In this document: piece by piece, positions 53,080 through 61,572 of the stretch
Layout: every line of letters starts with the position of its first letter
How positions within the stretch are numbered: position 1 is the first letter of the stretch
Origin: Virgibacillus halotolerans
GTDB taxonomy: Bacteria > Bacillota > Bacilli > Bacillales > Amphibacillaceae
Direction of reading: 5' to 3'
Assembly (NCBI RefSeq): GCF_016908515.1
Contig: NZ_JAFBEA010000012.1
Coordinates: 62,001-126,000 of the forward strand
DNA length: 64,000 bases
Notes under the pieces: model-generated
The model's database searches: none
Told to the model about the DNA's origin: nothing
What the model saw: the letters and a program-made list of their open reading frames with translations, nothing else
Translations under genes and position numbers: made by a program

Positions 53080-55128
53080 TTATTCGACCTGGCGCTCCCA
53101 ATGACGGTGGGCAGTGATTGCTTTCTCAAATTCCTCTGTGAATAGCTTCATATCTTCCCCAACGACAACACCAGGACTGTTCTCCATTTTATTAGCTTGA
53201 ACCCAGCTTTTTCCCTCATGAGTCGCGCCAATTGGTTTAAAGTGTGAATAGGCCTCATTGATAAAGTATTGTGCATGATGATAAAATCTCTTACTCACTT
53301 CATTACCACCAACAGCATAAATGGCATCAAATAAAACTGATTCGCCTGTTAAAAAGGTATGATCAACTTCCAGTTCTGTTCCATCTGAACCTTTAATCGT
53401 TCCCAACTTCTCACTTACAAGTCCAGGATGTACTCCATCTGCTATTAATTTATCTAACACGTACTTTATTTCAGCCCCATTGAAATCATTATCAATTAAA
53501 ACAGCCACTTTACGCGTTGCCATTTTCTTTGCGGTACTCTCTTGACTCAGGGCTGGTGATGATTTCGTTACATTAGAGCCGCCGTTTTCAGGTGGATGGA
53601 CACCGATATTGGTTGCAATCGTTTGTGCTAAATCTAGATTCACATTTGCAAACATGTCTACAACTTGCTGTTGAACGAACTTGCTGTTGACCATGCCAAG
53701 TTCAAAGCTAAATGCATCTTTAATGTGTTCCTTCTCTGGTGCGGTCATACTGTTCCAAAACAAGGTAGCTTGTGAAAAGTGATCTAAAAAGCTATTACTT
53801 CTAGCCTGCACTTTCCGACCATCTACTTTTTCCTGATAATGGGCATATCCGCCCTCCGTTTCAGATGCAGTATCTGGGGTGTTATTTGCAAGTGAATTAT
53901 TATGATAGCTTACTTGCCCCTGATTGATGGTTTGACGTCCATAACCATCACGTTGGTTATTATGAAATGGACAAACAGGACGATTGATCGGAAGCTCATG
54001 AAAATTCGGGCCTCCAAGTCGAATGAGTTGGGTATCTGTGTACGAAAACAAACGCCCCTGTAATAATGGATCATTGGAGAAATCTATTCCTGGAACTACA
54101 CTACCAGGATGAAATGCGACCTGTTCCGTTTCCGCAAATACATTGTCCACATTTCGGTTTAATGTCATTTTTCCGACTACTTTAACAGGTACATCCTCTT
54201 CTGGCCATAACTTTGTCGGGTCCAGTATGTCGAAGTCAAAAGAAAACTCATCTTCTTCTGGAATAATCTGTACTCCTAGCTCCCATTTAGCATAGTCCCC
54301 CGCTTCAATGGATTCCCACAAATCCTGACGATGAAAATCTGGATTTTTTCCGTTTAGTTTTTGCGCTTCATCCCAAACCACCGAATGAGCGCCAAGTTCC
54401 GGTTTCCAATGAAATTTAACGAAATGTGCTTTTCCCTGCTCGTTTATCAGACGAAATGTATGAACACCAAAGCCTTCCATCATTCGAAAACTACGCGGAA
54501 TAGCCCTGTCAGACATCGCCCACATCATCATATGCGCGGTCTCCTGATTATTGGCAACGAAGTCCCACAACGTATCGTGGGCTGTTGCAGCTTGTGGAAT
54601 TTCATTATGGGGTTCTGGTTTCACTGCATGAATAAGATCTGGAAATTTAATCGCATCTTGAATGAAAAATATCGGCATAGTATTTCCTACCAAATCGAAG
54701 TTACCTTCTTCAGTATAAAACTTTGTCGCAAAACCACGAACATCCCGCGCTCATTCACCTGAACCCTTTGAACCGGCAACAGTAGAAAAACGTACAAATA
54801 CCGGCGTTTTTGATCCTGGTTCCTGTAGAAATCCGGCTTTGGTATAATCTTTCATCGATTCGTAAAGTTCAAATTCACCATGTGCCCCGTAACCGCGTGC
54901 ATGCACGACCCGCTCCGGAATGCGTTCATGATCAAAATGGGTTATTTTTTCACGAAAATTAAAATCCTCCATTAACGTTGGACCACGTTCTCCGGCTTTC
55001 AAAGAAAATTCATCTTCCGACACTTTAAGTCCTTGGTTCGTGGTCATCTTTTTATCCTTATCATCCACTCGAAACTGATTTAATTGCTCATCTTTCCCCT
55101 TTCCGTCCTTTTTATCTTGGTTACGCAT
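53080..55128 (-). pseudogene. katE: Catalase KatE interrupted by one in-frame TGA
   Basis: A large-subunit (clade II) catalase, 682 residues if read through, close to the 686 of B. subtilis KatE. Codon 126 is TGA (54751-54753) in GSGE-stop-ARDVRGF, where catalases have Thr or Ser, so one base change from TCA would explain it. Both sides stay in one frame and are otherwise intact: distal His in [11 protein letters not shown] near 80, heme Tyr in RLFSYTDTQ near 370, and the C-terminal DJ-1/GATase-like domain (about 530-680). Start at 55128 follows AAGGAGG. It may be a recent nonsense mutation, a sequencing error or a read-through case; a functional product is unlikely without read-through. Confidence 0.85.
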
Positions 55129-55212
55129 ACTAATTGATCCTCCTTTACTGAATCTTGGTATATATTCTCTACCCGATTGATAAAGGAAGCAAACAGTGGT
55201 AATGAAGACAGA

Positions 55213-55254
55213 CTTAAAAAGGGATGTCCCAAGTAACATGGAACATCCCTTATC
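55213..55254 (-). terminator. Terminator of ecsAB
   Basis: AAGGGATGTTCC / GGGACATCCCTT (12 bp, one G-T), loop of 9 nt, then TTTTTAAG on the minus strand. Confidence 0.88.
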
Positions 55255-56466
55255 TTACACTAATTTTCTCTTTATATAGCCATTCATGAAAACAAACGTA
55301 AACGCTATTCCTGCTGCCAGTGCGATCACAAAGCCCAGATACAACTGCATGACCAGGAATAAAAGTGCAAATAGCACCGCTTGAAAAAGCGTTAACTGAT
55401 AAATTATTTTTACCAATGCATCTTTACGCCACTTAAAATCAACTGGATATAGATCCAACCATATGACTGTCCGATGATGCTGGTACAATGTCATCATTTG
55501 AAAGCTACTGAGATATAAAAACAAAATAGCAAAAAGAATTTTCATGGCTATATTTGGAATGAAATAAACGAATAAACCGCCTACTACAATTAATCGAATG
55601 TACATACCAAGATAATCCCCACTACGCACAAACGTGATCCGGTACAAATAATCAAACGTATTTTTATTAGAAAACGGCACTTTACTAACAAGTGATACAA
55701 TCCACCTGCGTTTCTTTACACGGTTTTTCAAATGAGGTACCTCGGCAAACATGTTCGCAAGCCGGTAAAAGGCCTGCATCCGGTTCTGGTCCTTTTCCAC
55801 TAACAAATCCCAAACAATCCCAGACTGCTTTCTCGATAAATTATAATCATATAAAAATACAAGTATAAATAATACCGTTGCAATCGCACAAAACAGCATA
55901 TCCCCCGCTACAATAAAATAAAATACGGCGATATTTAAAATAATACGAATCAACAGATCAACCTGTCTCACGCTTGGTTCTCTTGACCGCAACATCCACC
56001 AATTCGTAATCAGATTCCACCCTTTAAATACAAGCACAACGACAAGCACGAGTAAATACATTTTCCCACTACGATCAGGGTAGGTGGCAAAATATAGCGG
56101 TCCGAACGCAGCGATCGCAAGCAAGATTAAATATAATTGAATCACAAAGCTGTAGATCAAGGAGTTTCTAAAATAAGCTTTCATCTTATGCTCTGCAGCA
56201 ATAAGGAATACCAAATCCGGTTCCTTTAATAACGTTCTGACCGGACTATAGCTGACCAACAATCCGAGTACCATGCCCATGACAAGTGCTGTCGGGAAGT
56301 TATCCGGAAGTGACGCAAGCCATTGCTGATAGTAAACGGCGATGGCTGATATAAAAAACAGTAAAGCTATCATGATATGACCATTAAAAATGTACTTTAA
56401 ATAACGACTCGTCTCTTTCATGTGTGCAGCGAATCGTTGTTTATAAAATTTATGTGAATCAAACAT
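55255..56466 (-). CDS. ecsB: ABC transporter permease EcsB
   Basis: A 403-residue membrane protein with about ten hydrophobic segments matching EcsB. The EcsAB transporter affects processing of membrane peptides and secretion in Bacillus (with RasP), and competence and sporulation through it. The start overlaps the end of ecsA by 8 nt. The usual third gene ecsC is absent; katE follows instead. Confidence 0.9.
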   Translation of the reverse strand: MFDSHKFYKQRFAAHMKETSRYLKYIFNGHIMIALLFFISAIAVYYQQWLASLPDNFPTALVMGMVLGLLVSYSPVRTLLKEPDLVFLIAAEHKMKAYFRNSLIYSFVIQLYLILLAIAAFGPLYFATYPDRSGKMYLLVLVVVLVFKGWNLITNWWMLRSREPSVRQVDLLIRIILNIAVFYFIVAGDMLFCAIATVLFILVFLYDYNLSRKQSGIVWDLLVEKDQNRMQAFYRLANMFAEVPHLKNRVKKRRWIVSLVSKVPFSNKNTFDYLYRITFVRSGDYLGMYIRLIVVGGLFVYFIPNIAMKILFAILFLYLSSFQMMTLYQHHRTVIWLDLYPVDFKWRKDALVKIIYQLTLFQAVLFALLFLVMQLYLGFVIALAAGIAFTFVFMNGYIKRKLV

Positions 56467-57202
56467 GGCTATCTTCCTTCGTTAATTGCACATATAAATC
56501 ATCCAGTGTTGCGCCGGGCATATCAAAGCTCTCCCGCAATTCTGCCAGCGTCCCCATCGCTCGAATGATACCATCATGTAAAATAACAAATCGATCACAA
56601 TAGCGTTCCGCGGTCGCTAGAATATGTGTAGACATTAAGACGCCAGAGCCTTTCTCCTTCATCTCATCCATTAATTGCAGATAAGACTGAATACCTAATG
56701 GATCTAAACCAACAAAGGGCTCGTCCACAATATATAACGGCGGCTCAATTAGGAAAGCACACATGATCATTACTTTTTGCCGCATCCCTTTAGAAAAGTG
56801 TACAGGAAACCAATGTAGCTTTTTCTCCAAGCGAAATTCTTTCAGAAGCGGCTGTAGCCTTTTCTCAAAAAGCTCCTCCGGAACATCGTAAGCCATCGCT
56901 GTTAACCTGAGATGCTCATAAAGCGTTAATTCATCATACAATATCGGCATTTCCGGAATATAGCCTATTTGACTTCGGTAGGTTTCCGGGTTCTCTTGAA
57001 ACGTTTTTCCATTAACAGCTACAGATCCCTTTTTGGCATGCATTAAACCAATAATATGTTTGATTGTTGTACTTTTTCCGGCACCATTTAGCCCGATCAG
57101 TCCAACAATTTCCTTTGGATAAACTTCAAACGAAATGCCATGTAAAACATTTTTATGTGTATAGCCACCATGAAGTCCTTCAATATGTAGCAACGATTCC
57201 AC
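56459..57202 (-). CDS. ecsA: ABC transporter ATPase EcsA
   Basis: A 247-residue ATP-binding cassette: Walker A GLNGAGKST near residue 36, a variant signature HFSKGMRQK near 134 (FSKGM in place of LSGGQ, usual for EcsA), Walker B LYIVDEPFVGLD near 155 and the switch His in MSTHILATA near 190. Works with EcsB. GAGGAGG lies before the ATG. The divergent gene is hit, across a 590-nt gap rich in small repeats. Confidence 0.93.
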   Translation of the reverse strand: MESLLHIEGLHGGYTHKNVLHGISFEVYPKEIVGLIGLNGAGKSTTIKHIIGLMHAKKGSVAVNGKTFQENPETYRSQIGYIPEMPILYDELTLYEHLRLTAMAYDVPEELFEKRLQPLLKEFRLEKKLHWFPVHFSKGMRQKVMIMCAFLIEPPLYIVDEPFVGLDPLGIQSYLQLMDEMKEKGSGVLMSTHILATAERYCDRFVILHDGIIRAMGTLAELRESFDMPGATLDDLYVQLTKEDSHV

Positions 57203-57410
57203 AAGGGTTCCTCCTCATATCATTCTCTTTTAGCTTCGAAACAAGTACAGCTAAGGTTCTTTTATAAATTTTATCATTATTACGGTTGAAAGCCAAAGCA
57301 AACTATCCACTTATTATCGACAACTTTTTTAATTTCACCGTATAAAAATTCGAATTCTGTTCAAAATAAGGTTTGAAGAGACGGGGATGTCTCATCCGTG
57401 TTATGAAGCA

Positions 57411-57560
57411 AATGAGGTGTTTCCGATCGAACATCTAATGTAATTTCGTGTATAAAAACACAAAATGGGGTGTTGGTGATCGATAATCCAAGCTGAATTT
57501 CGCATATTCAACACAAAATGAGGTGTTTCCGAAAAATACGCTAATGAATTAAAATCCTTT
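57411..57560. repeat. Three degenerate 53-nt tandem repeats
   Basis: AATGAGGTGT, AATGGGGTGT and AATGAGGTGT begin at 57411, 57464 and 57517, exactly 53 nt apart. The first two units match along most of their length (TTTCGTGTAT / TTTCGCATAT and ACACAA ends); the third is kept only at its start. Non-coding; not CRISPR because the units abut. Confidence 0.7.
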
Positions 57561-57606
57561 TGCCAGGACATATCTCAGGTCCCCTGAGATGCTGACAAAA
57601 AGATTT
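57556..57606. promoter_or_regulatory. Stem-loop between ecsA and hit
   Basis: ATCTCAGG / CCTGAGAT (8 bp, 3-nt loop) inside outer arms TTTTGCCAG / CTGACAAAA (one mismatch), followed by AGATTTTTG. This fits a terminator or a structural remnant; no gene feeds it directly. Confidence 0.5.
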
Positions 57607-57679
57607 TTGTAAGCAAGCAGTTCGTGCTCGCATTACAAATTAGGTGCATTAGATTTTTCAGTCATTCCCGTCTTCTTCT

Positions 57680-57727
57680 TAAAGCAGGCCAGTCCGCTAT
57701 ACAGTGGACTGGACCTGTTTCTTTTCA
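57680..57727 (+). terminator. Hairpin with T run upstream of hit
   Basis: CCAGTCCGCT / AGTGGACTGG (10 bp, one G-T, 4-nt loop), extended by CAGG/CCTG, then TTTCTTTT. It lies just before the hit promoter and probably stops read-through into it. Confidence 0.75.
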
Positions 57728-57728
57728 C

Positions 57729-57757
57729 TTTACTTCCATCCTGTTCCTTTATACAAT
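57729..57757 (+). promoter_or_regulatory. Candidate sigma-A promoter of hit
   Basis: TTTACT, 17 nt, TACAAT, 34 nt before the start codon. Confidence 0.5.
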
Positions 57758-57790
57758 GAAGACAATAGAAACAAAGGAGCTGTGATTATT

Positions 57791-58222
57791 ATGGGTCATG
57801 AAGATTGTATTTTTTGTAAAATTATAAATGGCGAACTTCCGTCTGCAAAGGTATATGAAGATGAACATGTCTATGCCTTCCTTGATCTTAGTCAAGTAAC
57901 GAAAGGGCATACACTGGTCATTCCTAAAACACATACGAAAAATATTTTCGAAACCTCTCCAGAAGTGGCAAAAGAATTATTTGCACGAATTCCTAAAATC
58001 GCAAATGCGATTAATACTGTCTATCAACCACTCGGCATGAATTTATTAAACAATAACGAAGCAGCGGCAGAACAATCCGTATTCCATTTACATATTCATA
58101 TTATTCCGCGTTACGGTGATGGGGATGGCTATACACCAAACTGGACTGTGCACCAAGACGATTATTCATCAGAGGATTTACAAAACATGGCAAAAGAAAT
58201 TCAGGACACGATCGAAAGTTAA
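57791..58222 (+). CDS. hit: HIT-family nucleotide hydrolase
   Basis: A 143-residue histidine-triad protein. The triad is HLHIHIIPR near residue 99, preceded by the N-terminal CIFCKIINGELPS zinc-type segment. HIT proteins hydrolyse dinucleotide polyphosphates or AMP-amine bonds. The ATG at 57791 has AAAGGAG upstream; longer frames upstream overlap the terminator. Position divergent from ecsA is conserved in Bacillus. Confidence 0.93.
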   Translation: MGHEDCIFCKIINGELPSAKVYEDEHVYAFLDLSQVTKGHTLVIPKTHTKNIFETSPEVAKELFARIPKIANAINTVYQPLGMNLLNNNEAAAEQSVFHLHIHIIPRYGDGDGYTPNWTVHQDDYSSEDLQNMAKEIQDTIES

Positions 58223-58291
58223 CAGTTCTCTTAGTTCTCTACAACTTTTAGCTTGTAACAGAAATGATTTCTTTTTATTTACACAGATGTT

Positions 58292-58300
58292 TGGTATAAT
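58292..58300 (+). promoter_or_regulatory. Extended -10 promoter of trpP
   Basis: TGGTATAAT is a perfect extended -10; no good -35 at 17 nt. The predicted start is near 58307, giving a 73-nt leader that contains the GAG repeats. Confidence 0.55.
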
Positions 58301-58350
58301 AAGTATACATTTCTGCAACTGACAATCAGTGTACAGTTGGGAAAAATACT

Positions 58351-58371
58351 GAGTTGAGCTGAGAAGAGGAG
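58351..58371 (+). promoter_or_regulatory. TRAP (MtrB)-type GAG-repeat site over the trpP ribosome site
   Basis: GAG triplets start at 58351, 58356, 58361, 58366 and 58369, the first four separated by exactly two bases, with GAG at 58388 and TAG at 58396 inside the coding region. The AGAGGAG ribosome site is part of the array. In B. subtilis TRAP represses trpP translation through such a site; the same control is inferred here. Confidence 0.7.
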
Positions 58372-58379
58372 TATTAAAA

Positions 58380-58901
58380 ATGAATACGAGAGTTTTAGTT
58401 ATTTTATCTTTGTTAGTAGGTATTGGTACTGTTTTGCATACAGTTGTTCCACCAATTTTATTTGGGGTTAAACCAGATATGCTGTTATCGATGATGTTTT
58501 TGGGAATTTTGCTTTTTCCGAAGACAAAGTATGTTGCCATACTTGCTATCGTTACTGGTATTATTTCGGCCTTAACTACCGCTGCACCTGGTGGACAAAT
58601 CGCTAACTTAATTGATAAACCTATCACTGCAGCATGTTTTTTCGCTTTGTTTTTATTAATAAGAAACATGACCCCTACGACCATTAGTGCACCAGTACTA
58701 ACCGCTGTAGGAACGATGATTAGTGGTACTGTATTCCTGTGTGTGGGGCTATTTATTTTAGGTTTGCTCGATGGCGCGTTCATCGCATTATTCCTAACCA
58801 TCGTATTACCAGCAGCTGCCGTGAATACAATTATTATGGTTGTTGTCCATCCTATTGTACAGGGAATTATGAAACGATCTCGTCCAATCACAATTTCTTA
58901 A
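58380..58901 (+). CDS. trpP: Tryptophan transporter TrpP (YhaG)
   Basis: A 173-residue membrane protein with about five hydrophobic helices, matching the TrpP family of tryptophan importers. The FGVKPDMLLSMMFLGILLFP and APGGQIANLIDKP segments (about residues 28-47 and 73-85) are characteristic. Located between hit and yhaH as in B. subtilis. The GAG-repeat site over its ribosome site indicates translational repression by tryptophan-bound TRAP. Confidence 0.88.
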   Translation: MNTRVLVILSLLVGIGTVLHTVVPPILFGVKPDMLLSMMFLGILLFPKTKYVAILAIVTGIISALTTAAPGGQIANLIDKPITAACFFALFLLIRNMTPTTISAPVLTAVGTMISGTVFLCVGLFILGLLDGAFIALFLTIVLPAAAVNTIIMVVVHPIVQGIMKRSRPITIS

Positions 58902-58937
58902 GTAAAAAGTATGACGGTACCTTTAAAGTATTAATAA

Positions 58938-58968
58938 TCCTCTGGCAAAACGGTGTCAGGGGGTTTTT
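58938..58968 (+). terminator. Terminator of trpP
   Basis: CCTCTGGCA / TGTCAGGGG (9 bp with two G-T pairs), then a T run. Confidence 0.75.
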
Positions 58969-59102
58969 AAAAAGAATACCCACAACCGAAAAAGGAAAAA
59001 GCCACTATTTTTAATCTGGATGACTTTTTTCTTGAAAATAGGTTTGATACTAACCCGTTAAGAGGAAGAGATAATGTAGGTGTATGAAAGGGGCGTATTA
59101 AT

Positions 59103-59462
59103 ATGTCAAATAGAAAATCATTGTTGTTTGGAATCGTAGTTGGAGGAGCGGTAGGTGCTACCGCAGCATTGTTAAGTACACCTTCTTCAGGAAAAGATTT
59201 ACGTGGACGTGTGAAAAATCAAGGTTTAGAGTGGAAAGATTTATTTAATAAATTAAAGCAGGATGGTTTACGACTTAAGGATCAAATAGCAGAAACGTCA
59301 CAGGAAGGTGTAGCACTAGTTAAAAACCTCACTGCGGATATGAAAAAGTCTGTTGAAGAATGGAAAGATACGGTTGAACCGCATCAAGATAATATTCATA
59401 AATACCTCGAGCAAATCGAAAAAAGTTTAAAAGACCTTGAGAATAAGGTAAAAACAGAATAA
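59103..59462 (+). CDS. yhaH: YtxH-domain protein (YhaH-like)
   Basis: A 119-residue protein with a short N-terminal hydrophobic glycine-rich segment (LLFGIVVGGAVGATAALLSTP) and a long charged alpha-helix (about residues 35-118), the YtxH layout. Function unknown; relatives are general stress or membrane-stabilising proteins. GAAAGGGG before the ATG. B. subtilis yhaH is also next to trpP. Confidence 0.85.
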   Translation: MSNRKSLLFGIVVGGAVGATAALLSTPSSGKDLRGRVKNQGLEWKDLFNKLKQDGLRLKDQIAETSQEGVALVKNLTADMKKSVEEWKDTVEPHQDNIHKYLEQIEKSLKDLENKVKTE

Positions 59463-59469
59463 AAACAAA

Positions 59470-59502
59470 AGGCTTTCTCCTTAGGGGAAAGCTCTTTTTT
59501 AT
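59470..59502 (+). terminator. Terminator of yhaH
   Basis: GGCTTTCTCC / GGGAAAGCT arms (one G-T pair), 4-nt loop, then six T. Confidence 0.85.
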
Positions 59503-59582
59503 CAAAAATATTTAGGCGCCACGATGATTGCACCACTTTTTATCGCGTTTCTGATATTAGTATGCACTGTATGGACGAGTAT

Positions 59583-59620
59583 AAAAAAGAGCTGATACAC
59601 GATGTATCAGCTCTTTTCAT
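59583..59620 (-). terminator. Terminator of opuA
   Basis: AAAAGAGCTGATAC / GTATCAGCTCTTTT, 14 bp, 4- to 5-nt loop, with an A/T flank on both strands. Confidence 0.85.
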
Positions 59621-59626
59621 TATTTA

Positions 59627-60532
59627 TTATTCTACGCCTTCTGTCCATTCATCAACTTTATCCTGATTATCTTCAACCCAATCAGCTGCTGCTTCAGCAG
59701 GATCTGTACCATCTTGGATTTCAAGCATTACTTCTTCCATATCTTCAGGTGCCCAGTTGAATTGATCCAGGATTTTATATGCGTTAGGCATGTCATCTTT
59801 CAAATCTTCACGAACCATCGTATTAATCGTCTCTGCTTCTCCAAAAGTTTCTTTTGGATCATCTAAATATTTCAAGTCATATTTAGCGAATTTCCAGTGT
59901 GGTGTCCAACCAGTTACAACGATAGGCTCTTCATTTTTATATGCCTCACCTAACTCAGTAGCCATTGCGCCACTTGATGATGTTTGAACTTCCCAGCCGT
60001 CAAGACCATAATCTTCTACCGCATTTTCAGATGCTTGAACAACGCCAGCACCAGGTTCAATACCAACAATGGTTTTATCTACATCATCTGCAATACCATC
60101 AAGATCTTCAATAGAATCAACATCCATGTATTCAGGTACTACGAGACCAATTTTAGCACCTTCCAAGTTTTCACCCAGTTCGTCTACCTGGTCTTTATAC
60201 TCTTCATATAAATCACCGTGCGTTGCTGGTAACCATGCTGCTACCATACCATCAGCTTCACCATTAGCAACTGCTTGCCACATTACGGCGTTATCAAGTG
60301 GTGTGTAAGTTACTTTATAACCTTGATCTTCCAATACTTTACCAATAACATTTGTTGATGCGATTTCTGAATCCCACTCTACATATGTTAATTCAATATC
60401 TTTACTTTCTTCTTTTCCTGCGTCTCCAGATCCTTCTGATGATGAATCATCATCAGATCCACAACCTGCAGCAAATAATGATAGTGATAGTCCGGTAACA
60501 AGACCAAGACGTTTCCAGTTAAATATAGCCAT
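59627..60532 (-). CDS. opuAC: Glycine betaine-binding lipoprotein OpuAC
   Basis: Substrate-binding lipoprotein (301 aa) of the OpuA osmoprotectant transporter. Lipoprotein signal with lipobox FAAGC (Cys at 24), a Ser/Asp/Glu-rich linker (26-45), then an OpuAC domain. Trp residues that could form the aromatic betaine cage are in MWQAVANG, VAAWLPATH and TGWTPHWKFAKY. The product is strongly acidic, as expected for an exposed protein of a halophile. It is separated from opuAB by 180 nt containing a hairpin. Confidence 0.94.
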   Translation of the reverse strand: MAIFNWKRLGLVTGLSLSLFAAGCGSDDDSSSEGSGDAGKEESKDIELTYVEWDSEIASTNVIGKVLEDQGYKVTYTPLDNAVMWQAVANGEADGMVAAWLPATHGDLYEEYKDQVDELGENLEGAKIGLVVPEYMDVDSIEDLDGIADDVDKTIVGIEPGAGVVQASENAVEDYGLDGWEVQTSSSGAMATELGEAYKNEEPIVVTGWTPHWKFAKYDLKYLDDPKETFGEAETINTMVREDLKDDMPNAYKILDQFNWAPEDMEEVMLEIQDGTDPAEAAADWVEDNQDKVDEWTEGVE

Positions 60533-60676
60533 AACTAATCTATCTCCCCTTCGTGTAATTTTATATATGGAAACTTTTCATAAGAAAAGATACCAGCAAT
60601 TTTTCTTCGCGGCATTTGTCAAATACACGCATCTTTTGACGGTTATTAAATGTCGCCAGAGCTCCGAAATAAGTGC

Positions 60677-60707
60677 GACTAAGTCCAAATTTCATTTGGA
60701 CTTAGTC
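60677..60707 (-). promoter_or_regulatory. Hairpin between opuAB and opuAC
   Basis: GACTAAGTCCAAA pairs perfectly with TTTGGACTTAGTC (13 bp, 5-nt loop), beginning 5 nt after the opuAB stop. There is no T tract downstream on the minus strand, so it is more likely a 3'-end stabiliser or processing site than a terminator. Confidence 0.6.
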
Positions 60708-60711
60708 TTCT

Positions 60712-61572
60712 TTATGAAGCTTTTTTACGCTTATTCATGTTTTGGGTAATCCGGTCAATAATAATTGCCAGGATTACAATACCTAGACCAGCTACAAATC
60801 CGCTACCAACCTGCGCACGTTGTAATGAGGAAAGCACTTCTCTTCCCAATCCAGGTGCACCAATCATCGATGCGATAACAACCATTGACAGTGCAAGCAT
60901 AACCGTTTGGTTAATACCAGCCATAATCGTTGCTTTAGCCATCGGAAGCTCAACTTTAAATAACTTCTGCGCACCAGTACTTCCAAATGCTTCAGAAGCC
61001 TCCACCAATTCGTTTGAAACTTGGCGGATCCCTAAATTTGTAAAACGAACCGTTGGTGGTGTCGCAAAAATAAGTGATGCAAACACACCCGGTACCATCC
61101 CGATTCCAAAAAATGCTACTGCTGGAATTAAATATACAAATGCTGGCATTGTCTGCATAAAGTCCAATATAGGTGAAATAATGGCCTCCGCTATTCTACT
61201 TTTTGACATAAGAATACCAAATGGAACCCCTATGATAACAGATAATACACTCGCTAATATTACCAATGTAAGTGTATCAATTAAATGATCCCAGAACCCC
61301 TGATTATAAACTAACCAAAGCCCAACAATAGAAAAGGCGGCCAGGCCGAACTTTTTCCCACTAATGAAAAAAGCGATCAATGCCACGATAATAATAATAA
61401 TAACAGGTGGTATGGAAACCAATGTATCAGAAGTAAAGTTCATAAAATTTCCAAAGTGTTCCTTAATCGGATCAAATAAGAATGCAAATGTGCTTGTTAG
61501 CCAATCAGTAAACCACTTTGTTCCTTCTGATATTGGTATTTTGGGTACAAAGTCTAATAAATCATCAAGCAT
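60712..61572 (-). CDS. opuAB: Glycine betaine ABC transporter permease OpuAB
   Basis: A 286-residue permease with about seven hydrophobic helices and a binding-protein-dependent permease loop ([26 protein letters not shown] near residues 190-215) that contacts OpuAA. The N-terminal [18 protein letters not shown] region is typical for OpuAB/ProW. It overlaps opuAA by 8 nt. Second gene of opuAA-opuAB-opuAC. Confidence 0.94.
   Translation of the reverse strand: MLDDLLDFVPKIPISEGTKWFTDWLTSTFAFLFDPIKEHFGNFMNFTSDTLVSIPPVIIIIIVALIAFFISGKKFGLAAFSIVGLWLVYNQGFWDHLIDTLTLVILASVLSVIIGVPFGILMSKSRIAEAIISPILDFMQTMPAFVYLIPAVAFFGIGMVPGVFASLIFATPPTVRFTNLGIRQVSNELVEASEAFGSTGAQKLFKVELPMAKATIMAGINQTVMLALSMVVIASMIGAPGLGREVLSSLQRAQVGSGFVAGLGIVILAIIIDRITQNMNKRKKAS

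Noticed and set aside
54751-54753. Selenocysteine codon in katE
   Set aside because: The position is Thr or Ser in catalases, not Cys, and no selenocysteine insertion context is expected in this gene.
57411-57560. Possible CRISPR array
   Set aside because: The 53-nt units abut and diverge along their length; there are no unique spacers and no cas genes.
58178-58891. 237-aa ORF antisense to trpP
   Set aside because: A mirror of the trpP membrane protein frame; the plus-strand gene is clear from family, position and ribosome site.
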